A stretch of DNA of 64,000 bases from Centipeda noxia ATCC 43541 (GCF_000160555.1 NZ_GG749279.1:1-64000), one strand, 5' to 3'; counted from the stretch's first letter, positions 52,429 through 63,475 are shown. Translations and numbers: made by a program. Notes: a model not told the origin generated them from the letters alone.

Positions 52429-54318
52429 ATGAACGAACTTCTCTATAAAATCCCCGCCAATACACCGCGTGAGGAGATCATTCGGCAGCTCAAGGCACAT
52501 CCGGAGGTGCGCTTCGTTTCGCTCGTGGGCATTGATATGGCGGGCAACGATACGGATGAGAAGATCCCTGTGCGGATTTTTATTGAGGATATCGAAAAAT
52601 TTTATAACGGAACCGCCGTACAGACAGACGGTTCCTCCGTGGTCCTGCCGAAGATCGCAACAATCAACAATGCGAAGGTTGATCTTCCGATCGATCCTGC
52701 AGTCAACTGGTTTGTGGACTACGATCCCGAGAGCTCGGACGAGGAGACGGGGCTGCCCGTCGGGACGCTGCGCATTCCCTCCTTTATCATTCACGAGGAA
52801 AAACGTGTCGATTCGCGTGCAGCACTTGTGGATACGCTCGCCTATGTCAAGCGTGAACTCCTCGCCTTCTTCCGTGCCAATCCGGACATCTCCGGCGCGC
52901 CAAGCCTCAACGGGAAGAACATTGAGGATATCGTCTTTACCTCGGCGACAGAGCTCGAGTTCTGGGTCAAGACGCCGCTTGATGACAACGCGTCCATCGA
53001 GGAGATGTCGGCCTCACAGGTGATGAACGAGCAGTATTGGGAGCGGACGCACGGGGCTGTGCGCACGGCGCTCGAGGACTGCCTTATCCAGCTTGACAAA
53101 TATGGTTTCCACATGGAGATGGGGCATAAGGAAGTCGGCGGACTGAAGGCACAAATCGATGAGAATGGCTGCATGACGCATGTCTGCGAACAGATCGAGA
53201 TCGATTGGCAGTTCGACAACGCTGTGCAGGCGGCGGACAATGAGCTTTTCGTTCGCACCTTTGTACGTGAGATTTTCCGCCTCTATGGACTGGAGGTCAA
53301 TTTCAAGGCGAAACCGCTCATCGGTCTTGCAGGCAACGGCGAGCATACGCATCTCAGCCTCGCAGCAGTCACGAAGGACGGCAAGCGCCACAGCCTTTTT
53401 GCAGCGGATGATCAGAATGCGGATTATATGAATGCCGTCGGCTACGGTGCTCTGATGGGTCTCCTGAAGAACTACGAGGCGGTCAGCCCCTTCGTCTCCG
53501 CGACGAACGATGCGTTCAACCGTCTCAAGCCCGGCTTCGAGGCGCCGGTCTGCGTCGTTACCTCGTTTGGTGCGACGCCTGCGATTCCTTCGCGCAACCG
53601 CACCGTACTTGTCAGTCTCATCCGCGACCTCAAAAGTCCCCTTGCAACGCGTTTTGAGCTCCGTGCGACCAATCCGTATTCGAATACCTATCTCGTTCTT
53701 GCTGCCGCATATCTTGCCATCCTCGATGGGATCAAGCATACAGCGGGGCGTACGACGACGGAACTCCTCGGCGAACTCTCAAAGCAGCCGGGGGAGAAGG
53801 GATTCTATCTCGAAACCGATCGTGCCTATCGGAGTGAGGAGGACGTATTCGAGCACTATACGGCGGACGAGCGCGATGCACGCTTCGGCAAACCGCCCGC
53901 AACAGTTTGGGAGAATATGCTCGGATTCGAACTCTACCCGGAGAAAGTAGCGGTACTTACAGCGGGCAACACTCTTCGGCCGCAGATCATCGAGTCGTTC
54001 CGTACGGGCGCTCTTTTACGCTGGAAGATTGAGCTCATCAGCCGCATCATTCCGGAGAACCGCGAGATCGTCCGCCGCATGGCGGAGATCAAGAGTGACT
54101 TCGTCACGGATCAGGATGCCTATATGTGGAATAAGATTCACGATCTGCGCATCTATCTCGCAAAGGATACGATTGACGATAAGGCACTCTTTACACTACT
54201 CATCAAGGCGCTCAATGAGGGGGACTATCCGACGGCGTCTGCGCTCCAGATCGAAATGTATGCGAAGATAGAGGAGCTCAAGGGCCTTTACGAATGCTAT
54301 AAAAAGAATATGATCTAA
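52429..54318 (+). CDS. Glutamine synthetase, long (about 630-residue) form
   Basis: 629 residues. The beta-grasp N-terminus includes VGIDMAGNDTDEKIPVRIF and the QTDGSSVVLP segment. The catalytic core has TELEFW (metal Glu), HKEVGGLKAQID (where GSI has HHEVAPGQHEID), GNGEHTHLSL (metal His) and IPSRNRTVLV. A C-terminal helical extension of about 120 residues goes beyond GSI-alpha. No adenylylation Tyr loop is visible. It makes glutamine from glutamate, ammonia and ATP. AAAAAGGTGG precedes the ATG. No glnR/glnB neighbours; regulation is unclear. Confidence 0.85.
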   Translation: MNELLYKIPANTPREEIIRQLKAHPEVRFVSLVGIDMAGNDTDEKIPVRIFIEDIEKFYNGTAVQTDGSSVVLPKIATINNAKVDLPIDPAVNWFVDYDPESSDEETGLPVGTLRIPSFIIHEEKRVDSRAALVDTLAYVKRELLAFFRANPDISGAPSLNGKNIEDIVFTSATELEFWVKTPLDDNASIEEMSASQVMNEQYWERTHGAVRTALEDCLIQLDKYGFHMEMGHKEVGGLKAQIDENGCMTHVCEQIEIDWQFDNAVQAADNELFVRTFVREIFRLYGLEVNFKAKPLIGLAGNGEHTHLSLAAVTKDGKRHSLFAADDQNADYMNAVGYGALMGLLKNYEAVSPFVSATNDAFNRLKPGFEAPVCVVTSFGATPAIPSRNRTVLVSLIRDLKSPLATRFELRATNPYSNTYLVLAAAYLAILDGIKHTAGRTTTELLGELSKQPGEKGFYLETDRAYRSEEDVFEHYTADERDARFGKPPATVWENMLGFELYPEKVAVLTAGNTLRPQIIESFRTGALLRWKIELISRIIPENREIVRRMAEIKSDFVTDQDAYMWNKIHDLRIYLAKDTIDDKALFTLLIKALNEGDYPTASALQIEMYAKIEELKGLYECYKKNMI

Positions 54319-54324
54319 ATGCGG

Positions 54325-54357
54325 GGAGTTCTGTCATAAACTGGCAGAGCTCCTTTT
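54325..54357 (+). terminator. Terminator after glutamine synthetase
   Basis: An 11-bp stem GGAGTTCTGTC/GGCAGAGCTCC with G-T pairs, then TTTT. Confidence 0.8.
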
Positions 54358-54367
54358 AAGAGAAAAA

Positions 54368-54403
54368 AGTCAAAAAATCAAAATAGTATTTGACTTTTTG
54401 ACT
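54368..54403. promoter_or_regulatory. Symmetric four-heptad operator before clpB
   Basis: Four near-identical heptads: AGTCAAA (54368-54374) and AATCAAA (54376-54382) on the plus strand, then TTTGACT (54389-54395) and TTTGACT (54397-54403), i.e. AGTCAAA on the minus strand. The two direct pairs have an 8-bp period and are arranged as a perfect mirror around 54385.5. It overlaps the -35 (54390-54395). The heptad is like the CtsR unit GGTCAAA, but CtsR pairs are spaced by 10 bp. Confidence 0.6.
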
Positions 54404-54417
54404 TTATCTGTTATAAT
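54390..54417 (+). promoter_or_regulatory. Promoter of clpB
   Basis: TTGACT (54390-54395), 16 bp, TGT-TATAAT (54412-54417). The -35 is inside the heptad operator. Confidence 0.78.
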
Positions 54418-54457
54418 GGGAGCATGAAGACAAAAATAAATGGTGGAGGGACACATT

Positions 54458-57031
<2,574 letters not shown>

Positions 57032-57038
57032 TGTTTTG

Positions 57039-57072
57039 GGGGCTGCTCTTTTTTCGGAGCAGCCCCTTTTTC
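57039..57072 (+). terminator. Terminator after clpB
   Basis: A 10-bp stem GGGGCTGCTC/GAGCAGCCCC, then TTTTTT. Confidence 0.9.
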
Positions 57073-57164
57073 GTACCAAAGGTTACAGCCTTTCTTCACC
57101 GACTTGCGTTATAATCGCTGTAAAGAGATGACAAAGAGCAATTTACATAAAAGGAGCTTTGACG

Positions 57165-58607
57165 ATGGAAAAGATACTCGACCTGAAAAAGACGGTCGCT
57201 GAGCTGGTGGAGGAGAATCCCGAGGTTAAGGATATCATGGCGGAGATCGGGTTCAAGGAGATTACAAATCCCGTCGCGCTGAACGTGATGGGGCGCATCA
57301 TGACGATCCCGCGCGGTGCAGCAGTGAAGGGGATCGACCTCGCGAAGGTCATCGCAGCGTTCGAGGGGCGCGGATACACCGTTATCAGTGAGGATACGCA
57401 GTCGCGGCAGGGACGCCTGCGCGGATTCATTGAGCGCCTGTCGAGTGGCGAAGAGCTGGAATCCGTTCGAAAGGACTTCGTGAAGGAGTTCGCCCACGTC
57501 GAGGCGCAAGAGATCATGGAGGCGGAGCAGACTCTCATCAAGGGGGGGATGCCGATCACCGAGGTCCAACGCCTGTGCGATGTGCACTCAGCACTCTTTC
57601 ACGGGGCGGTGGATGCGCCTCCGGGCGCGCTCTCGCACGATGAGATTCATGCGCAGGCTGCATCCGTTGATCCGAATGATTTGGATGCGCTGCCGGAGGG
57701 ACACCCGCTCTCTCTTCTGCGTGCAGAAAACCGTGCGCTCAATGTTTTGCTCGACACGATTGAGGGAGAGCTGGACGGTGCGAAGCGCTCGGATGAGATC
57801 GTGCAGCATATCCTCGCGTTGGGCGATCTGCGCATGCACTACATCAAGAAGGAAGAAATCCTGATGCCGATCCTCTACGACTACGGCGTCACAGGACCCT
57901 CACAGGTCATGTGGGGCGTCGACGATGAGATGAAGCGCGAGCTCAGTGTGATAACGAAGGCGCTTAAAGAGGATGCAGAGACGCTTCCGATGTATGAAGC
58001 GCGCATCCGCGCGCTGACCCAGCGTGTGCGTGAGATGATTTTCAAAGAGGAGAAGATTCTCTTCCCGCTCAGTCTGCGCTATTTTACCGAGATCGAATGG
58101 TATCGCGCCTACCACGATCTGCTGGAGATGGGCGTCTCGTTTGGCATCGCTATTCCCGCATGGCCCGCGGCGCAGCCGTGGCTCGATCAAGAAGAGGAGC
58201 GCCTTGCGCGTTCGCAGGCGGACGGGAAGCTGCAGTTCCCGACGGGAGAGCTCTCGATGGAGCAGCTGACGACAATACTGCAGCTGCTGCCTGTGGATAT
58301 TACCTTCATCGACAAAGACGATGTCGTCCGTTTCTTCACGAACGAGGGACAGGTATTCACGCGTCCAATGTCCGCACTCGGACGGGATGTAATGAACTGT
58401 CATCCGCCCGAGATTATCCCGGTAGTGCGCAATCTGATTGCGGATTTCAAGGCGAAGAAGCGCACGCAGATGATCGTGCACCGCTACATCCGTGAGCGCC
58501 CGATCCGCGTGCACTATCAGGCGATGTACGATAAGGCGGGGGAGTACATCGGAACGGTCGAGTTTGTGACCGACCACGCGGAGCCGCTCGAAAAATTCCG
58601 CCGCTAA
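57165..58607 (+). CDS. DUF1858 + DUF438 (hemerythrin-like) + PAS protein
   Basis: 480 residues from the ATG at 57165 (AAAGGAGC upstream). Order: a DUF1858-like segment (about 1-65, LKKTVAELVEENPEVKDIM..GFKEITNPV), a DUF438 region (about 80-150), a helical hemerythrin-like part with HPLSLLRAENRALNVLLDTIEGEL, MHYIKKEEILMPILYDYG and EEKILFPL (about 180-310), and a PAS domain at the end (about 365-475, LPVDITFIDKDDVVRFFTNEG). The His/Glu set suggests a di-iron centre for O2 or NO sensing; the PAS may bind haem. TATAAT (57110-57115) is the likely -10. Confidence 0.85.
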   Translation: MEKILDLKKTVAELVEENPEVKDIMAEIGFKEITNPVALNVMGRIMTIPRGAAVKGIDLAKVIAAFEGRGYTVISEDTQSRQGRLRGFIERLSSGEELESVRKDFVKEFAHVEAQEIMEAEQTLIKGGMPITEVQRLCDVHSALFHGAVDAPPGALSHDEIHAQAASVDPNDLDALPEGHPLSLLRAENRALNVLLDTIEGELDGAKRSDEIVQHILALGDLRMHYIKKEEILMPILYDYGVTGPSQVMWGVDDEMKRELSVITKALKEDAETLPMYEARIRALTQRVREMIFKEEKILFPLSLRYFTEIEWYRAYHDLLEMGVSFGIAIPAWPAAQPWLDQEEERLARSQADGKLQFPTGELSMEQLTTILQLLPVDITFIDKDDVVRFFTNEGQVFTRPMSALGRDVMNCHPPEIIPVVRNLIADFKAKKRTQMIVHRYIRERPIRVHYQAMYDKAGEYIGTVEFVTDHAEPLEKFRR

Positions 58608-58655
58608 GACGTGACATAAGGATATGACAATACAATGAGTTCTTAGGCATGAACT

Positions 58656-58682
58656 GGCATGAAGCTGTTTCATGCCTTTTTT
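58656..58682 (+). terminator. Terminator after the DUF438 gene
   Basis: GGCATGAA/TTCATGCC stem (58656-58663 with 58669-58676), six Ts. A copy of GGCATGAA also lies at 58647-58654. Confidence 0.85.
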
Positions 58683-58698
58683 GATGGAACTTTCAGCC

Positions 58699-58727
58699 TT
58701 GACATTGGTTATCGAAGTGGATACTAT
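58699..58727 (+). promoter_or_regulatory. Promoter of the UDG-like gene
   Basis: TTGACA (58699-58704), 17 bp, TACTAT (58722-58727). Confidence 0.7.
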
Positions 58728-58758
58728 TATGTTAGAATAAAATGAGGAGGGGACAGAA

Positions 58759-59508
58759 ATGAACAAACGTGAAGCCTATGAAAGTCTTGTACAAGACGCA
58801 CGGAAGTTCTATCAGGAACAGGATGGATCTTCTTTTCTGATGCAGCTTGATGAGACGTTTGGTGTTTGTAAAGAAATTAATCTTTATACCTATTGGCAGG
58901 GCAGAGGATATGCCGAAACGACGCCGGAAATAAAATACTTGTTGGTTGGACAGGACTGGGGCAACCCATATTCTGCGCCGAAGACGTTTCAAGATAGGAT
59001 CAGACAGATTATCAGCGGAAAAGACTTACCGTATATCAGTGACGAAAAGAAAATGGACAGTGGGTTTCAAACGGATAAAAACTTGATTGAGCTCTTTCGT
59101 CATTTGGGTTATGAAATTGCACAACAGCGGTACAATGAGCTTTTCTTTACGAATTTTTGCTTGGGCTACCGGCGTAAAGAAAGCAGCAGGGGTATGACGA
59201 AGAAACGCATGAATAAGGACAGGGAGCGTTTTCAGGAGTTATGTACCATATTGCAGCCAAAGAATATTTTGTGCTTGGGACGTATGAGCTTTGAATGTGT
59301 TTATAAGACACTTGTAAAAGGCTCCAGAATACCATATAAGGGCTATATGAAATATATCGAAGAACATCCACAGATCAACGCGGATCCTGCGTATGGGGGC
59401 GGGGTGATATATCCGCTGGCACATTGCGGCGGTCTTGGGATAAGGAATCGACCATTGGAGCAGCAAATTAAAGATTGGAAGTGGGTCGGGGAGACCTCCA
59501 TGCAATGA
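58759..59508 (+). CDS. Uracil-DNA-glycosylase-superfamily-like protein
   Basis: 249 residues. YLLVGQDWGNPYSAP (about 55-70) sits where UDG has its GQDPY water-activating loop, and VIYPLAHCGGLGIRNRPLEQQIKDW near the end matches the C-terminal loop of this UDG-like subfamily. The central basic/Tyr-rich part is variable. Whether it excises bases is unproven. A/T-richer codons than the neighbours; 21 bases before the macrodomain gene, so they are probably co-transcribed. Confidence 0.7.
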   Translation: MNKREAYESLVQDARKFYQEQDGSSFLMQLDETFGVCKEINLYTYWQGRGYAETTPEIKYLLVGQDWGNPYSAPKTFQDRIRQIISGKDLPYISDEKKMDSGFQTDKNLIELFRHLGYEIAQQRYNELFFTNFCLGYRRKESSRGMTKKRMNKDRERFQELCTILQPKNILCLGRMSFECVYKTLVKGSRIPYKGYMKYIEEHPQINADPAYGGGVIYPLAHCGGLGIRNRPLEQQIKDWKWVGETSMQ

Positions 59509-59529
59509 GATGAAAAAGGAGGGGCTGCG

Positions 59530-60522
59530 ATGTCTCGGCAGGAACGCAGGCGAATCGCGGAAGAAACCATACAGATTACACATCAAGGCAGGTATCAAAA
59601 GCATGGAAAAACAATACTTCTTCCCAAAGAGGACTATAGCGCAGCAATTCTCATAGATGCCAAGGAGGCAAAACGCTGCGGAGAAGTTGTAAAAAATGGC
59701 TGCTCGATATCAGATACGCCCGATATTTATGTCTTGGATGCAGATTCTTTTGCCTGTGCCGAGGGAATGGAGAACGTCCTCGTAATGAATTTCGCCAATG
59801 CACATGTACCCGGCGGAGGGGTTCGAAACGGCGCAAATGCACAGGAAGAATGTTTGTGCAGAGAGAGTACACTCTATCATTCCATAGGCGGCGATGTGGC
59901 ATACGAGATGTATGACTATAACAATCGCCGAAAAAATGCCTGTGATTCAGACTACATGATACTATCACCCCATGTATGCGTCTTTCGGAATCTTCATGAT
60001 GATTTTTTGGATGAGCCGTTTCTGACCTCTGTCATTACGATTCCCGCACCGAACCGCAACGGTGCGGCGCGGGAGGTTTCTCCCGCTGTGCTGTCCCGTG
60101 TAATGAAATCGAGGCTAAGGAAAATGTTTGCCGCTGCCGCAGCGCATGGGTATTCGTCTCTCGTTCTTGGTGCATGGGGATGCGGGGCATTTGGGCACGA
60201 TCCATATAGCGTTGCAAAGTATTTTTATGATATTCTTATGAATGAAGGATATCACAAATACTTTCGGACAATAGCATTTGCAATTATTGATAGAGGTGAA
60301 AAGAAAAATTTTCACGCATTTGCAGATGTATTTCAGGATGTTGGAACAATATGCACCAATGATACATCTGAAGCTGTGACAGCAGTACCGGGATTTTATC
60401 AAACAAGTCATCCGTTCATCATATACAACTTTTCTCAGGAAAACATTTCGCCTGAGAATAAAGGCTATTCTTATGGCACAACGAAGAACGGAATTCCCTT
60501 TATGGCAGAAATCTGGGAGTAG
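59530..60522 (+). CDS. TIGR02452-type macrodomain (PARG-like) protein, ends at an in-frame TAG
   Basis: 330 residues up to TAG 60520-60522. The macrodomain core includes VLVMNFANAHVPGGGVRNGA (loop 1, about 84-103), AQEECLCRESTLYHSI, and the second loop LVLGAWGCGAFGHDP. This matches the TIGR02452 group of ADP-ribose-hydrolysing macrodomains. The last 60 residues (from about 270) fall outside the macrodomain, and the frame stays open after the TAG until 60930. AAAAAGGAGGGG precedes the ATG. The likely role is removal of ADP-ribose from protein or nucleic acid. Confidence 0.83.
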   Translation: MSRQERRRIAEETIQITHQGRYQKHGKTILLPKEDYSAAILIDAKEAKRCGEVVKNGCSISDTPDIYVLDADSFACAEGMENVLVMNFANAHVPGGGVRNGANAQEECLCRESTLYHSIGGDVAYEMYDYNNRRKNACDSDYMILSPHVCVFRNLHDDFLDEPFLTSVITIPAPNRNGAAREVSPAVLSRVMKSRLRKMFAAAAAHGYSSLVLGAWGCGAFGHDPYSVAKYFYDILMNEGYHKYFRTIAFAIIDRGEKKNFHAFADVFQDVGTICTNDTSEAVTAVPGFYQTSHPFIIYNFSQENISPENKGYSYGTTKNGIPFMAEIWE

Positions 60523-60930
60523 ACCGATGGCGATCGGGCTGTGGCATTCTATCTTCCCGTTATGGAAGACTTCATGAAGCTTGAGGGCATGCCGCTTGTC
60601 AATGAAGAAACCGATACGAAGACCTTTTTTGTTCAAAAGCCGGTCAAGGCGTTTCATGCTTTGTGTGTCGGCATGGCGGACGGCGGCATGGTGGACGATT
60701 TAAGCGTTCTGTTTGCTTATGTCAGGTTTTTGGAAGAATGTAATTTGCTTGCGTTTTCAACCGAACTCCCAAATGCGTATGCATTTCTCTTGACGGATGT
60801 GACAGGGCATGATCTGACTGCGATTACAATATCGCTTACCATAGAGGGGGAGACGGTGGCATCTACACCGCTTTCATGGATTCCGTTTCACCATCCGTCC
60901 CCAAAGAGAACACATCTGCATTTGGTGTAG
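60523..60930 (+). pseudogene. Detached C-terminal segment in frame after the macrodomain TAG
   Basis: 136 open codons in the same frame as 59530-60522, ending at TAG 60928-60930. The first possible starts (GTG 60541, ATG 60562) have no ribosome site at a workable distance. The residues on either side of the TAG (NGIPFMAEIWE then GDRAVAFYLPVMEDF) look like one continuous domain, so the simplest reading is a single protein of about 466 residues split by a nonsense mutation. I do not recognise the domain. Confidence 0.6.
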
Positions 60931-60966
60931 TGCATTCAAAAAGGCTCACGGAAGCACATTGATCGA

Positions 60967-60998
60967 AGCCTGTCAAGAAAAATACTTGACAGGCTTTT
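60967..60998 (+). terminator. Terminator after the macrodomain region
   Basis: An 11-bp perfect stem AGCCTGTCAAG/CTTGACAGGCT, then TTTT. Its 3' arm carries the -35 of the next promoter. Confidence 0.82.
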
Positions 60999-61014
60999 CG
61001 TTTGCCGTTATAAT
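60986..61014 (+). promoter_or_regulatory. Promoter of ylxM-ffh, nested in a terminator
   Basis: TTGACA (60986-60991), exactly 17 bp, TATAAT (61009-61014): full consensus. The -35 is the 3' arm of the terminator stem. Confidence 0.88.
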
Positions 61015-61044
61015 CGCAGAAGTGTTTATAGGTGGGTGATGTGT

Positions 61045-61410
61045 ATGGAGCGACTCTACTACCTTGCAAGACTGTATGACCTCTATGGAGGGCTTCTGAC
61101 AGGAAAGCAGCGGGAGAGTCTGCGTCTTCACATCGCAGAGGACTTCTCCCTCGCAGAGATCGGCGAGGAGCTTGGCATCACGCGGCAGGCGGCGCATGAC
61201 AATATCCGCCGCGCAGAGCGTGCGCTCACGGAGATGGAGGAGACCCTCGGACTCCTCGCGCGTCAACAGGCGCAGGAGCACGCACTTGCTGCCGTCTGTG
61301 CGGATCTGCGTGCACTCAAAGAACCGATTGCGTGCGTTGATGTGTGCCGCATCGTGGACGAACTGGAACAATACACATCCCAGAATGATATAAAGGAGGT
61401 GAGGGAATGA
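61045..61410 (+). CDS. ylxM: YlxM, SRP-associated helix-turn-helix protein
   Basis: 121 residues from the ATG at 61045 (AGGTGGGTG upstream; GTG 61036 and ATG 61039 are also in frame). Sigma-70-region-4-like helix-turn-helix: LTGKQRESLRLHIAEDFSLAEIGEELGITRQAAHDNIRRAERAL. YlxM modulates SRP GTPase activity in streptococci and is encoded before ffh in most Firmicutes, as here. Its stop overlaps the ffh start (ATGA). Confidence 0.92.
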   Translation: MERLYYLARLYDLYGGLLTGKQRESLRLHIAEDFSLAEIGEELGITRQAAHDNIRRAERALTEMEETLGLLARQQAQEHALAAVCADLRALKEPIACVDVCRIVDELEQYTSQNDIKEVRE

Positions 61411-62783
61411 TCTTTGAGAATCTGTCGGATCGCCTGCAGGGCATTTTCAAAAAAATGCGCGGACACGGCAAGCTGACAGAGGAAGATGTCAATGATGCGA
61501 TGCGCGAGGTGCGCATGGCACTCCTCGAGGCCGATGTCAATTTCAAGGTCGTCAAGGACTTTGTGAAACGCGTCAAGGAACGCGCGGTCGGACAGGATGT
61601 GCTTGATACCCTCACCGCTGCACAGGCGGTCATTAAGATCGTCGACGAGGAACTCACCGCACTGATGGGCGGGACGGAGAGCCGTCTCAACATCAGTCCG
61701 AATCCGCCGACCGTCATCATGCTTGCGGGTCTTCAGGGCTCGGGCAAGACGACCTCGGCCGGCAAGCTTGCTCTCATGCTGAAAAAACAGGGCAAGCGCC
61801 CGCTCCTCGTGGCTGATGATATTTATCGGCCCGCTGCGATCAAGCAGCTTGAGGTTATTGGCGCTCAAGTCGATGTGCCGGTGTTCTCGCAGGGGCAGGA
61901 GGATGCTGTTGCCATTGCGCGTGCTGCGATCGCATACTCGGCAGCGCATGCAAATGATGTCGTCATCATTGATACGGCAGGCCGCCTGCAGATTGATGAA
62001 ACGCTCATGCAGGAGCTGCGCGACATCAAGGCTGCGGTAAAGCCGCATGAGATCCTGCTTGTCGTCGATGCGATGACAGGCCAGGAAGCCGTCAACGTGG
62101 CGCAGTCCTTTGACGCGTCACTCGGCCTCGACGGCGTCATCATGACGAAGCTGGACGGTGATGCACGCGGCGGCGCGGCACTCTCGATCAAGGCGGTTAC
62201 CGGCTGTCCGCTGAAGTTCGTCGGTATGGGGGAGAAACTCGAGCCGCTCGAGGTGTTCCATCCCGACCGCATGGCGTCGCGCATTCTCGGCATGGGCGAT
62301 GTTCTCTCCCTCGTTGAAAAGGCGCAGGAGAACTTCGATCTCGAGAATGCGAAGAAGATGGAGGAAAAACTTCGCCGCAATGATTTTACGCTCGACGATT
62401 TCCTCGATCAGATGCAGCAGGTAAAGAAGCTTGGCTCGCTCAGCAACATTCTCGGAATGATTCCGGGGATGGGCGGACTCAAAAAAAAGCTTGGCGATCA
62501 GGAAATTGACCTCGACGGCAAGGAGATGCGCCGGATCGAGGCGATCATCCGAGCAATGACGCCGAAGGAGCGCACCGATATAACGATCATCAACGGCAGC
62601 CGCCGCAAACGCATCGCTGCGGGCAGCGGAACGCGCGTGCAGGATGTAAACAAGCTGCTCAAGCAGTTCGGCGAGATGCGCAAGATGATGAAGAAGATGA
62701 AAAACTTGAAGGGCAAAGGCGGAATGCCGTCTCTTCCGTCACTCGGCGAAATGGGCCTTCCGAAGATGCCGTTCTTCAAATAG
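61407..62783 (+). CDS. ffh: Signal recognition particle GTPase Ffh
   Basis: 458 residues. N-domain, then the GTPase with G1 [15 protein letters not shown] (about 107-121), DTAGR (G3), [10 protein letters not shown] (G4) and [14 protein letters not shown]. The methionine-rich M-domain (about 300-458) includes LGMIPGMGG and the RNA-binding [13 protein letters not shown] helix. It targets membrane proteins co-translationally to FtsY/SecYEG. Coupled to ylxM; rpsP follows after 34 bases. Confidence 0.98.
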   Translation: MIFENLSDRLQGIFKKMRGHGKLTEEDVNDAMREVRMALLEADVNFKVVKDFVKRVKERAVGQDVLDTLTAAQAVIKIVDEELTALMGGTESRLNISPNPPTVIMLAGLQGSGKTTSAGKLALMLKKQGKRPLLVADDIYRPAAIKQLEVIGAQVDVPVFSQGQEDAVAIARAAIAYSAAHANDVVIIDTAGRLQIDETLMQELRDIKAAVKPHEILLVVDAMTGQEAVNVAQSFDASLGLDGVIMTKLDGDARGGAALSIKAVTGCPLKFVGMGEKLEPLEVFHPDRMASRILGMGDVLSLVEKAQENFDLENAKKMEEKLRRNDFTLDDFLDQMQQVKKLGSLSNILGMIPGMGGLKKKLGDQEIDLDGKEMRRIEAIIRAMTPKERTDITIINGSRRKRIAAGSGTRVQDVNKLLKQFGEMRKMMKKMKNLKGKGGMPSLPSLGEMGLPKMPFFK

Positions 62784-62817
62784 TCCGGAATCCGGTACAA
62801 CGAAAGGTGGTGAGAAT

Positions 62818-63093
62818 ATGGCAGTCAAGATTCGTTTGAACCGCATGGGTGCAAAGAAGAATCCATTTTACCGCATTGTGGTCGCCGACTCGCGTGCACC
62901 GCGTGACGGTCGATTCATTGAGATTCTTGGGAATTACGATCCGTCGCAGCAGCCCGCTGTCGTCAACATTGACGAGGAGAAGGCAATCGATTGGATGAAG
63001 AAGGGCGCACAGCCGACCGATACGGTCAGGAACATCCTGAGCAAGAACGGTACGATGGCAAAGTTTGCCGAGGCAAAGCGTCAGAAGGACTAA
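62818..63093 (+). CDS. rpsP: 30S ribosomal protein S16
   Basis: 91 residues: [42 protein letters not shown] is the S16 signature. GAAAGGTGGTG precedes the ATG. It keeps the standard ffh-rpsP-khpA-ylqD-rimM order. A 92-bp gap with no evident gene follows before khpA. Confidence 0.98.
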   Translation: MAVKIRLNRMGAKKNPFYRIVVADSRAPRDGRFIEILGNYDPSQQPAVVNIDEEKAIDWMKKGAQPTDTVRNILSKNGTMAKFAEAKRQKD

Positions 63094-63185
63094 CAAATGC
63101 TGCGCGTTCCGAGAGGGATTCCTTCATTTTGGTGGAGGGATCTTTCATGGACGCGTGCATTGTGCAATGAGGAGAGACGATCAGC

Positions 63186-63413
63186 ATGAAAGAGATAGTC
63201 GAGGTTATTGCCAAATCCTTGGTAGATCATCCGGAAGCTGTCGTCGTTGACGAAACGCAGGATGATCAGGAGATCATTTTGAGACTTCGCGTGGCGGAGG
63301 ATGACATGGGCAAGGTCATCGGCAAACAGGGGCGCATTGCAAAAGCTCTGCGCAGTGTTGTCAAAGCTGCTGCAACGAAGGAAAATAAGCGGGCGACGGT
63401 CGAGATTGGCTGA
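63186..63413 (+). CDS. khpA: KH-domain RNA-binding protein KhpA
   Basis: 75 residues, a single KH domain with the GxxG loop in GKVIGKQGRIAKALRSVVKAAA. It pairs with KhpB/Jag in Gram-positives to bind RNA and influence cell elongation. GAGGAGA lies upstream. Placed between rpsP and ylqD as in other Firmicutes. Confidence 0.95.
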   Translation: MKEIVEVIAKSLVDHPEAVVVDETQDDQEIILRLRVAEDDMGKVIGKQGRIAKALRSVVKAAATKENKRATVEIG

Positions 63414-63422
63414 GCCATACAG

Positions 63423-63456
63423 AAACGGCGCGCGTCCTGTGACGGCCGCCGTTTTT
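63423..63456 (+). terminator. Possible attenuator between khpA and ylqD
   Basis: Stem AAACGGCG/CGCCGTTT with an inner pairing, then TTT. The downstream genes are in the same operon, so read-through is expected. Confidence 0.5.
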
Positions 63457-63475
63457 GCGTAAGGAGAGATACAGA

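Noticed and set aside
54368-54403. Reading the clpB operator as a standard CtsR or CIRCE site
   Set aside because: CIRCE has a different sequence (TTAGCACTC/GAGTGCTAA), and CtsR heptads are spaced with a 10-bp period, not 8; kept as an unusual operator instead.
60520-60522. TAG as a pyrrolysine codon
   Set aside because: Macrodomain proteins are not known Pyl proteins and no Pyl machinery is in the window; a nonsense mutation is simpler.
63094-63185. Hidden small gene between rpsP and khpA
   Set aside because: No frame with both a start and a ribosome site; the 92-bp gap appears to be non-coding.
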